Assembly (NCBI RefSeq): GCF_003725545.1 | Contig: NZ_RJLN01000008.1 | Location: forward strand, 1 to 64,000 | DNA: 64,000 bases | Direction of reading: 5' to 3' | Source: Micromonospora solifontis | GTDB lineage: Bacteria; Actinomycetota; Actinomycetes; Mycobacteriales; Micromonosporaceae | Part shown: piece after piece, positions 1 through 6,319 of the stretch | Layout of the letters: each line of letters begins with the position of its first letter | How positions within the stretch are numbered: the stretch's first letter is position 1 | Position numbers and translations under genes: made by a program | The notes under the pieces: generated by a model | The model's database searches: none | The model's input: only the letters and a program-made list of their open reading frames with translations | What the model was told of the DNA's origin: nothing

Positions 1-47
1 CAGGCGCCGAGGTCTACACGCTTGCCCTGCACGGCGCTCTTCCGGTC
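1..47. other. Adapter-like sequence at the window edge (probable assembly artefact)
   Basis: The bases CTACAC, CTT, CCCT, CAC and CGCTCTTCCG occur in the order and spacing of the Illumina TruSeq universal adapter. By eye about 36 of 44 bases agree, and every difference puts G where the adapter has A or T on this strand. The minus-strand translation KSAVQGK.VDLG is a familiar contaminant peptide. I infer that the window starts at a contig end. Confidence 0.6.
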
Positions 48-401
48 GGCCCGGCGGGCCTCGTCGCGCTCCCCGTGCGCGGCCGCCACCTGCGCGGCGG
101 TCTCGGCGCGCAGCTGGGCGAGCTGCCGTTCCACCCCGGTGGGGGACAGCTCGGCGTGCAGCGCCTCGGTGAGGGTCTCCACGATCTGGTCGAGCCGGTC
201 CACCGCCTCCCAGGTGCGGGCCACCTGGCCGGGCAGGCCGGGGGCGTTGCGGTGACGCATTCGCGAGTTGCGGGAGGCGCGCTGGCAGGCGCCGTCGTTG
301 TCCCGGCAGTAGCGGAACGGCCGGCCGGCGCCGGCGCGCTGCGGCACGTCGCGCCCGCAGTGCGCGCAGGGGCGGGTCTCGGGGGCGGGCTGGGCGTCCA
401 T
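1..401 (-). CDS. Hypothetical zinc-ribbon/coiled-coil protein, cut off at the window edge
   Basis: Reading leftward from an ATG at 401, the protein opens with CAHCGRDVPQ and a second Cys-rich piece (RYCRDNDGACQRA), which looks like a small zinc ribbon. An Ala/Glu/Arg-rich stretch likely to form a coiled coil follows. The ATG lies 12 bases after the stop of the upstream symporter gene, so the two are probably cotranscribed. The function is not recognised. The last ~15 visible residues (RKSAVQGKRVDLGA) match the translation of an Illumina adapter rather than a natural protein, so the true C-terminus is not shown here. Confidence 0.6.
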   Translation of the reverse strand, partial: MDAQPAPETRPCAHCGRDVPQRAGAGRPFRYCRDNDGACQRASRNSRMRHRNAPGLPGQVARTWEAVDRLDQIVETLTEALHAELSPTGVERQLAQLRAETAAQVAAAHGERDEARRADRKSAVQGKRVDLGA

Positions 402-413
402 CGGGGGCGAAGT

Positions 414-1760
414 CTAGTGGGCGGCCGCGGACTCGGCGCGGGCCACGCGGTCCAGGGTGTACCGGCGTTGCATCAGCACCGCGACCAGCATCACGGCGGC
501 GGGCAGCAGACCGAAGCCGTACCGGATGGCCGCGTGGGCCGCCGGGGACTGGGTGACCGTCTCCCCGGCGGCGGAGGCGACGAACCCGCCGGCGGCCAGG
601 CAGAGGGCGTAGGCGTACGGGCCGAGTGCGCCGCCGGTCGCCTCCGTGGCCGTCCACACCCCGGTGTACGTGCCGGCGCGGGCGGCGCCGGCGGCGCGGA
701 TGACATCGGGCAGCATCGAGAAGGGCAGCAGTTGCATGCCGGCGAACGCGGTCCCGAGCACCGCCACGGCGGTGATCAGCACCGGCAGGCCGGCGGGCCG
801 GCCGACGGCGAGGACCAGCGCGCCGGCGGCGAAGGCGAGTTGCCCGGCCAGCAGCGCCCGTTGCTTGCCGACCCGGCGGGCCACCGCCAGCCAGGCCGGG
901 GTGACCAGCAGCGCCGGCGCGACGAACGCGGCCACCAGCACGGTGGTGAGCTTCGGGCGGCCCAGCTCGTACCGCGCGTAGTAGGGCACGCCGGCGAGGA
1001 CCAGGTGGGTGGTGGTCGACATGGCCAGGTACGCGGCGACCAGCCAGCGGAACTGCCGGTCGCGCAGGCTCGCCGCCAGCGCCGGCCAGCCTCCGGTGGC
1101 GTGCGCGGCGGCCGGCGCGGCCGCCGCCCGGCGCAGCCGGTCGATCCCGCCGACCCCGACCAGCATGGCGGCGAGCGTTCCGGCGCCGAGCAGCAGGGCC
1201 ATCCGCAGGTAGCCGCCGCGGGTGGGGGTGTCGCCGCCGGTCAGCAGCGGTGCCAGCAGCCCGGACAGCAGGATGCCGACGGTCAGGACCATCATCCGGA
1301 AGGCCATCAGCCGGGTGCGTTCGTGGTAGCCGATCCGCAGGTCCGCCGGGGTGGCCAGGTAGGGCACCTGGTACGCGGCGAACAGCAGGTTCCCGGCGAT
1401 GAACAGCAGCGCCACCCAGCCGGCGGCGGCCGCGCCGGTGAGCCCGCCGGGCACCGCGAAGAGCCCGGCGAAGGCCAGTGGCAGGAGGCAACCGGCCAGC
1501 AGCAGCCGGCGGCGGTGCCCCCGGCGGGCCTGCTCGACGTCGCTGCGGTGCCCGACCCACGGGTGCAGCACCACGTCGGCGATCTTCGGCAGCAGCAGGG
1601 TCAGCCCGGCCAGCCAGGGCGCCACGGCCAGCACGTCGGTGAGGAAGTAGAGCAGCAGCAGGCCGGGGACGGTGACCCAGACGCCCATGCCGAGCGAGCC
1701 GGCGGCGAAGCCGAACAGGGGGCCGCGCCGCAGGGTGACTTCGCCGTCGAGCCCGGTCAT
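414..1760 (-). CDS. MFS transporter, GPH/MelB-like cation symporter
   Basis: A 448-aa membrane protein of about twelve hydrophobic segments. Early in the protein it carries LPKIADVVLHPWVGHRSD, which resembles the loop 2-3 region of glycoside-pentoside-hexuronide:cation symporters. A second conserved region, AAYQVPYLATPADL with nearby RTRLMAFR, also fits that family. It likely moves a small solute, possibly a sugar, across the inner membrane with a cation. The ATG at 1760 is preceded by GGGGAGGAC. Its promoter region carries one copy of the operator shared with the flavin monooxygenase operon, and it is divergent from the TetR gene. The substrate cannot be read from the sequence. Confidence 0.75.
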   Translation of the reverse strand: MTGLDGEVTLRRGPLFGFAAGSLGMGVWVTVPGLLLLYFLTDVLAVAPWLAGLTLLLPKIADVVLHPWVGHRSDVEQARRGHRRRLLLAGCLLPLAFAGLFAVPGGLTGAAAAGWVALLFIAGNLLFAAYQVPYLATPADLRIGYHERTRLMAFRMMVLTVGILLSGLLAPLLTGGDTPTRGGYLRMALLLGAGTLAAMLVGVGGIDRLRRAAAAPAAAHATGGWPALAASLRDRQFRWLVAAYLAMSTTTHLVLAGVPYYARYELGRPKLTTVLVAAFVAPALLVTPAWLAVARRVGKQRALLAGQLAFAAGALVLAVGRPAGLPVLITAVAVLGTAFAGMQLLPFSMLPDVIRAAGAARAGTYTGVWTATEATGGALGPYAYALCLAAGGFVASAAGETVTQSPAAHAAIRYGFGLLPAAVMLVAVLMQRRYTLDRVARAESAAAH

Positions 1761-1790
1761 GTGTGTCCTCCCCGGGCGTGCCGCCCCACC

Positions 1791-1810
1791 AATCCAACGG
1801 ATGATGGATT
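1791..1810. promoter_or_regulatory. TetR operator between the symporter and tetR genes
   Basis: AATCCAACGGATGATGGATT is an imperfect palindrome (AATCCA-N8-TGGATT). It lies between the divergent symporter and TetR start codons and overlaps a minus-strand -10-like TACAAT. The same 20-mer, differing at four positions, recurs in inverse orientation at 2504-2523 on the monooxygenase promoter. Confidence 0.7.
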
Positions 1811-1830
1811 GTAGGGGGAACAATGGCGGG

Positions 1831-2481
1831 ATGACCATGCCCCGCCGGCGGCCGGGCCGGCCCCGCCGCGACGACCAGCGACCGACCCGTGACCTCGTGC
1901 TGGCCGCCGCCACCGCGTTGTTCGCCGAACGGGGCTTCGACGCGGTCAGCCTGCGCGACGTCGCGTCCGCCGCGGCCGTCGACGTGGCCACCGTCGCGCA
2001 CCACACCGGCACCAAGGCGCAACTGTACGACGCCTGCTTCGCCCGGGTGTTCACCGCCGAGCGGGAGGTCCTCGAAGCGGCCGGCGAGCGGGCCCGGGCC
2101 GCCCTGGCGGCGGGGCCCGGCGCGGCGCTGGGCGCGCTGCACGACCTGGTCGACGTCTTCGTGGACTTCCTGGAGGACCGGCCGGAGACCACCGCGCTGT
2201 GGCTGCGCCGCTGGCTGGAGCCGCACCGGCACGGCGAACTCGACCAGCGGTACGCGGCCCCGCTGTACGGGCTGGTCGAGCAGTTGCTCGCCGCCGCGGC
2301 GCAGCGGGGCGCGCTGGTCGAGCCGACCCCGCACGTCACCGTGCGCAGCCTGGTCTGGGCGGTGCACGGGCACGTGGTGGCCCTGGCCGCGCACGGCGGC
2401 GCCGGGGCCCGGGAGCGGCGGGAGTTCCGCGCCTTCGTGCACCGCCTGCTCGACGCGCTGTATCCGCCGGCCGGCTCTTGA
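1831..2481 (+). CDS. TetR/AcrR family transcriptional regulator
   Basis: A 216-aa regulator. After a basic N-terminus comes a TetR helix-turn-helix (about residues 20-62: LAAATALFAERGFDAVSLRDV through HHTGTKAQLYDACF), then an all-helical ligand-binding domain. The ATG at 1831 begins just after the 1791-1810 palindrome, and an in-frame ATG two codons later is possible. It is divergent from the symporter and followed by the monooxygenase gene 54 bases downstream. The near-identical palindrome at both flanking promoters suggests that it represses itself, the symporter and the monooxygenase cluster, presumably released by a substrate of that pathway. Confidence 0.85.
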   Translation: MTMPRRRPGRPRRDDQRPTRDLVLAAATALFAERGFDAVSLRDVASAAAVDVATVAHHTGTKAQLYDACFARVFTAEREVLEAAGERARAALAAGPGAALGALHDLVDVFVDFLEDRPETTALWLRRWLEPHRHGELDQRYAAPLYGLVEQLLAAAAQRGALVEPTPHVTVRSLVWAVHGHVVALAAHGGAGARERREFRAFVHRLLDALYPPAGS

Positions 2482-2523
2482 CGGTCGGCGTCCCGCTGGG
2501 CATTATCCATCGGGCGTTGGATT
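2478..2523 (+). promoter_or_regulatory. Sigma-70-like promoter with TetR operator for the monooxygenase operon
   Basis: TTGACG at 2478-2483, a 17-base spacer and CATTAT at 2501-2506 form a good vegetative promoter. The operator TATCCATCGGGCGTTGGATT (2504-2523) overlaps the -10 and start site, where a bound repressor would block transcription. AAGGAGG follows at 2524-2530 as ribosome-binding site. The -35 box overlaps the TGA of the tetR gene. Confidence 0.75.
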
Positions 2524-2535
2524 AAGGAGGCGGTC

Positions 2536-3849
2536 ATGACGGCACGGCCCAGGGTGGCGGTGATCGGCGCCGGGGCGGCCGGCCTGGCCACCCTCAAGGC
2601 GCTGCGCGACGCGCGCGTGCCCGCGGTGGCGTTCGACACCGCCGACACCGTCGGCGGCCTCTGGGTGTACGGGGCGCCCGGCTCGCCCGCGTACCGGACG
2701 CTGCACCTGAACACCAGCAAGAGCCGCACCCAGTTCGCCGACCACCCGATGCCCGCCGACTGGCCCGACTACCCCGACCACGCCCGCATCGCCGGCTACC
2801 TCGCCGACTACGCCGACCGGTTCGGGCTGCGGGAGGACGTCCGGCTGCGGCACACCGTGCAGCGGGTGGTCCGCGCCGCCGACGACACCTGGACCGTGCA
2901 GGCCACCGGGCCCGACGGCCCGGTCCGCGTCGACGTCGAGGCGGTGGTGGTCGCCAACGGCCACAACCGGGTGCCGAAGCTGCCCGACGGCCACCCGGGC
3001 CAGTGCGCCGCGGAGCAGCTGCACAGCCACGACTACCGGGGGCCGGAGCAGCTCGCCGGCCGGCGGGTCCTGGTCGTGGGCGGCGGCAACTCGGCGATGG
3101 ACATCGCCGTGGACGCCTCGTACGCGGCCACCCGCACCCTGCTGTCGCTGCGCCGCGGCGTCTGGGTGGTGCCCAAGTACCTGCTCGGCCGCCCGTCGGA
3201 CACCCTCAACGGGTCGCTCGCCCGCCGGCTACCCTGGCGGCTGCGGCAGCGGATCAGCCAGACCATGCTCACCGCCACCGTCGGCCCGCCCAGCCGGTAC
3301 GGGCTGCCCGCCCCGACGCACGGCTTCCTCCAGGACCACCCCACCCTCTCCGACGGGCTGCTGTCCCGGCTCACCCACGGCGAGATCGAGGCCCGCCCCG
3401 GCATCGCCCGGTTCGCCGGGACCCGGGTCGAGTTCACCGACGGCCGCGCCGACGAGGTGGACCTGGTGGTCTGGTGCACCGGCTACCGGGTGGAGGTGCC
3501 GTTCCTCGACCCCGCCCTGCTCGGCGACGGCGCCGACCGGCTGCCGCTGTACCGGCACGTCTTCCACCTCGACGCCCCCGGCCTGGCCTTCGTCGGGCTG
3601 ATGCAGTCCACCGGGGCGGCGTTCCCGCTGGTCGAGGCGCAGGCCCGGCTGGTCGCCGGCCGGCTCGCCGGCACCTGGGCGCCCCCCGACGCGGCCCGGC
3701 AGGCCGCCGCCTGCCGCGCCGAGCTGCGCGCCGCCACCACCCGCTGGGGGCAGCGCCGCCCGCACATGCGGGTCGACTTCGACGCGTACCTGGCCGAGCT
3801 GGAGCGGGAACTGGCCGCCGGGCGGCGGCGGACGGGGGTGCCGGCATGA
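2536..3849 (+). CDS. Flavin-containing monooxygenase (FMO-like)
   Basis: A 437-aa FAD/NADPH oxygenase. It has an N-terminal FAD dinucleotide-binding motif (VIGAGAAGLATLKAL, residues 7-21) and a mid-protein motif EQLHSHDYR resembling the FMO/BVMO signature. A second, NADPH-type Rossmann motif (VVGGGNSAMDIA, about residue 178) follows. Such enzymes insert one O2 atom into soft nucleophiles or ketones in the cytoplasm. The ATG is placed by a perfect AAGGAGG six bases upstream. Its TGA overlaps the next ATG (ATGA), so it is translationally coupled to the SDR. It could be an N-oxygenase or a Baeyer-Villiger enzyme; the sequence does not decide. Confidence 0.85.
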   Translation: MTARPRVAVIGAGAAGLATLKALRDARVPAVAFDTADTVGGLWVYGAPGSPAYRTLHLNTSKSRTQFADHPMPADWPDYPDHARIAGYLADYADRFGLREDVRLRHTVQRVVRAADDTWTVQATGPDGPVRVDVEAVVVANGHNRVPKLPDGHPGQCAAEQLHSHDYRGPEQLAGRRVLVVGGGNSAMDIAVDASYAATRTLLSLRRGVWVVPKYLLGRPSDTLNGSLARRLPWRLRQRISQTMLTATVGPPSRYGLPAPTHGFLQDHPTLSDGLLSRLTHGEIEARPGIARFAGTRVEFTDGRADEVDLVVWCTGYRVEVPFLDPALLGDGADRLPLYRHVFHLDAPGLAFVGLMQSTGAAFPLVEAQARLVAGRLAGTWAPPDAARQAAACRAELRAATTRWGQRRPHMRVDFDAYLAELERELAAGRRRTGVPA

Positions 3850-4670
3850 GCGCGCTCACGGGACGGCGGGTGCTGGTCACCGGGGCCCGGGGCACCTTCG
3901 GGCGACAGTTGGGCGCCGCGCTCACCGCCGCCGGCGCCCGGGTCGTCGGGCTGGACCTGCACCCGGACGAGGACGCCGACGTGCCGGTGCTCGGCTGCGA
4001 CCTGACCGACCCGGCCGCGGTGCCGGCGGCGGTCACCGCGGCCGTGGACCGGCTCGGCGGGCTGGACCTGCTGGTCAACAACGCCGGCGTCGGCGGGCCC
4101 GCCCCCGCCGAGCTGCCCCCCGACGAGGTGGTCCGGCAGCAGCTCGAGGTCAACCTGCTCGCCGCCTGGCGGACCACGGCGGCGGCGCTGCCCGCGCTGG
4201 AGGCCGCCCGCGGCCGGGTGGTCTTCGTGGCCAGCCGGATGGCCGTGCTGCCGCTGCCCCTCGCCGCCGCGTACGGGGTGAGCAAACGGGCCCTGGTGGC
4301 GTACGCCGACGCGCTGCGCCACGAGGTCGGTACCCACGTCGGGGTCAGCGTCGTCTACCCCAGCATGGTCGCCTCACCGATCCACGACAGCACCGCCCAG
4401 GCCGGGCTGTCGCTGAGCGGGGTGTCCCGGTTGGAACCGGTGGACGGCGTGATCGCCGCGATCCTGCGGGCCGCCACCGCCCGCCGGGCTCCCCGGGACG
4501 TGGCCACCACCGCCCGGGGACGCGTCGAGCTGGCCCTGGCCCGGCACGCGCCCGCCCTCGCCGACCGCCTGGTGCGCCGTACCGTCGCCGGGCGGATCGC
4601 CGCCGGTGACCTCGACGGCGCGCCGCTGGCCGCCGGCATGGTCCGGCGGCACCGCGACACCCCCCGGTAG
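3846..4670 (+). CDS. Short-chain dehydrogenase/reductase
   Basis: A 274-aa classical SDR. It has the cofactor motif TGARGTFGRQ near the N-terminus (residues 13-22), NNAGVGG at about residue 79, and the catalytic YGVSK motif at about residue 143, with the Ser likely in VFVASRM. The ATG overlaps the TGA of the monooxygenase gene, so both are made from one message under the TetR operator. An NAD(P)-dependent alcohol/ketone oxidoreductase next to a monooxygenase suggests consecutive steps in oxidising one small substrate. The C-terminal ~40 residues are Arg/Ala-rich and divergent. Confidence 0.85.
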   Translation: MSALTGRRVLVTGARGTFGRQLGAALTAAGARVVGLDLHPDEDADVPVLGCDLTDPAAVPAAVTAAVDRLGGLDLLVNNAGVGGPAPAELPPDEVVRQQLEVNLLAAWRTTAAALPALEAARGRVVFVASRMAVLPLPLAAAYGVSKRALVAYADALRHEVGTHVGVSVVYPSMVASPIHDSTAQAGLSLSGVSRLEPVDGVIAAILRAATARRAPRDVATTARGRVELALARHAPALADRLVRRTVAGRIAAGDLDGAPLAAGMVRRHRDTPR

Positions 4671-4679
4671 GGTGCCGGC

Positions 4680-5189
4680 ATGCCGCTGTCGCCGTACATC
4701 GCCCGGATGCGCCGCCACATCGGACACGACCTGCTGATGCTCTACGGCGTCAGCGGCGTGGTCACCGACGCCGCCGGGCGGCTGCTGCTGGCCCGCCGGG
4801 GCGACAACGGGCGCTGGTCCGTCCCGGCCGGCGTGGTCGACCCCGGCGAGCAGCCGACCGACGCGCTGCTGCGCGAGGTGTACGAGGAGACCGGCATCAC
4901 GGTCGAGATCGAGCGGATCGGCGGGGTCGCCACCCACCCGGTCGTCTACCCCAACGGCGACGTCTGCGAGTACCTCAACGTCTGGTTCCACTGCCGGGCG
5001 GTCGGCGGCGCGCCCACTGTGGACGGGGAGGAGTCCCTCGCGGTCGGCTGGTTCGCCCCGGACGACCTGCCGGAGCTGGATGACTGGTCCCGGCTGCGGA
5101 TCACCACCGCGCTGCGCGCCGACCGGGCCGCCTGGTACGCCGCGCCGGGCGAGCACCACCCCGCCCTGCACCAGCCGGACAATCTCTGA
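4680..5189 (+). CDS. NUDIX hydrolase
   Basis: A 169-aa protein with a complete Nudix box, GVVDPGEQPTDALLREVYEETGI (about residues 51-73), carrying the G-x5-E-x7-REVxEExGI pattern. It should hydrolyse a nucleoside diphosphate linked to another moiety, using a divalent metal. It starts nine bases after the SDR stop and is probably the last gene of the same message. A hairpin terminator follows directly. Whether it acts in the oxidation pathway or in general nucleotide housekeeping is unknown. Confidence 0.85.
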   Translation: MPLSPYIARMRRHIGHDLLMLYGVSGVVTDAAGRLLLARRGDNGRWSVPAGVVDPGEQPTDALLREVYEETGITVEIERIGGVATHPVVYPNGDVCEYLNVWFHCRAVGGAPTVDGEESLAVGWFAPDDLPELDDWSRLRITTALRADRAAWYAAPGEHHPALHQPDNL

Positions 5190-5223
5190 CCGCACCGGCG
5201 GCCGCCCCCGGCCCCCGGTGCGG
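5190..5223. terminator. Hairpin terminator between nudix and lacI genes
   Basis: CCGCACCGG (5190-5198) pairs perfectly with CCGGTGCGG (5215-5223) around a 16-base GC-rich loop. It sits between the two convergent stop codons, so it can serve both directions. There is no U-tract, as is usual in high-GC actinobacteria. Confidence 0.6.
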
Positions 5224-5235
5224 TGCCCGGACGGG

Positions 5236-6261
5236 TCACCGGCCGGCTCCGGCGCTACTGTCCCGGACGGTCAGCCGGGGCTCCAGCAGCGTCACCTCCG
5301 GCACCGGCTCGTCGTGCAGCCGCCGCATCAGCAGGGTCACGGCCTGCCGGCCGACCTCCTCGGCGGGGACCGGTACGCAGGTGAGCCCCGACTGCCCGGC
5401 GAACTGGTCGGGGCAGATGGCCACCACGGCGACATCCTGCGGCACCCGGCGGCCCAGCAGCGGCAGCGTGGCGAGCACCGGGCCGACCGCCGACTCGTTC
5501 TGCACCACCACCCCGGTGACGTCGGGGTGGCGCGCCAGCAGGGACTCCAGGTCCCGGCGGACCGCCGCCGGCCCCTCCTCGCAGGGCAGCGCCACCGCGT
5601 CGACGCCGAACCGGTCGGCGGCCGCGAGGAAGCCGGTCCGGGTGCGGTGGGCGAAGCCGGTGCCCCGGGCGTAGACGGCGGCCGGGGCGCCGAGCAGGGC
5701 GACGCGGCGATGCCCGGCCGCGGCCAGGTGCGCGACGCACAGCTCGCCCGCGCGCTGGAAGTCCAGGTCCACGCAGGCCAGTCCGGTGGTGTCGGTGGGG
5801 TGCCCGATCAGCACGCTCGGCAGGGCCAGCTCCCGCAGCAGCGGCACCCGGGAGTCCTCCAGCTCCACGTCCATCAGCAGGACGCCGTCGACGATCGCGC
5901 TGCCGGCGATCCGGCGCAGCCCCGCGGGCCCCTCGTCGGAGGTGACCAGCAGCACGTCGTGGTCGTGGCGGCGGGCGGTGGTGACCACCGCGGTGGCGAA
6001 CTGCATCACCACCGGCACCTGCATGCCGGTGCGCAGCGGCAGCACCAGGGCGATCACGTTCGCCCTGCGGCTGGCCAGGGCACGGGCCCCGGCGTTGGGG
6101 TGGTAGCCGAGGGCGCGGACGCTGGCCAGCACCCGGTCGCGGGTGGTGGCCGAGATGGTCCGTTTGCCGCTGAGCACGTACGACACGGTGCTCGCGGCGA
6201 CCCCGGCGTGCCGGGCGACGTCGGCGATGGTGACCTGGTCACCGGCGGTACGGCCGCTCAT
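5236..6261 (-). CDS. LacI family transcriptional regulator
   Basis: A 341-aa regulator with a N-terminal LacI helix-turn-helix (VTIADVARHAGVAASTVSYVLSG, about residues 10-32), a hinge (RALASRRANVIAL) and a periplasmic-binding-protein-like effector domain. I chose the ATG at 6261 because GAGGTGCC precedes it; an ATG five codons upstream is in frame. The gene lies 58 bases downstream of the GH3 gene on the same strand and is probably cotranscribed with it. Two 16-bp palindromes of the LacI type upstream of the GH3 gene (8803-8818, 8878-8893) are the likely operators. The inducer is presumably a sugar released by the GH3 enzyme. Confidence 0.88.
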   Translation of the reverse strand: MSGRTAGDQVTIADVARHAGVAASTVSYVLSGKRTISATTRDRVLASVRALGYHPNAGARALASRRANVIALVLPLRTGMQVPVVMQFATAVVTTARRHDHDVLLVTSDEGPAGLRRIAGSAIVDGVLLMDVELEDSRVPLLRELALPSVLIGHPTDTTGLACVDLDFQRAGELCVAHLAAAGHRRVALLGAPAAVYARGTGFAHRTRTGFLAAADRFGVDAVALPCEEGPAAVRRDLESLLARHPDVTGVVVQNESAVGPVLATLPLLGRRVPQDVAVVAICPDQFAGQSGLTCVPVPAEEVGRQAVTLLMRRLHDEPVPEVTLLEPRLTVRDSSAGAGR

Positions 6262-6319
6262 GCCGGCACCTCGCACCGCTCGGCGCCGCCGTGCTGATGA
6301 TCCGCTCGCCGCTGCGCGC

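Noticed and set aside
75..1814. A plus-strand 579-codon open frame
   Set aside because: It is the complement of the symporter gene and has no family motif and no ribosome-binding site; high GC suppresses stop codons in this frame.
2536..5189. Possible start of a natural-product biosynthetic cluster (monooxygenase, SDR)
   Set aside because: No polyketide, peptide or terpene core enzyme is nearby, and the genes fit a small local catabolic unit under one TetR.
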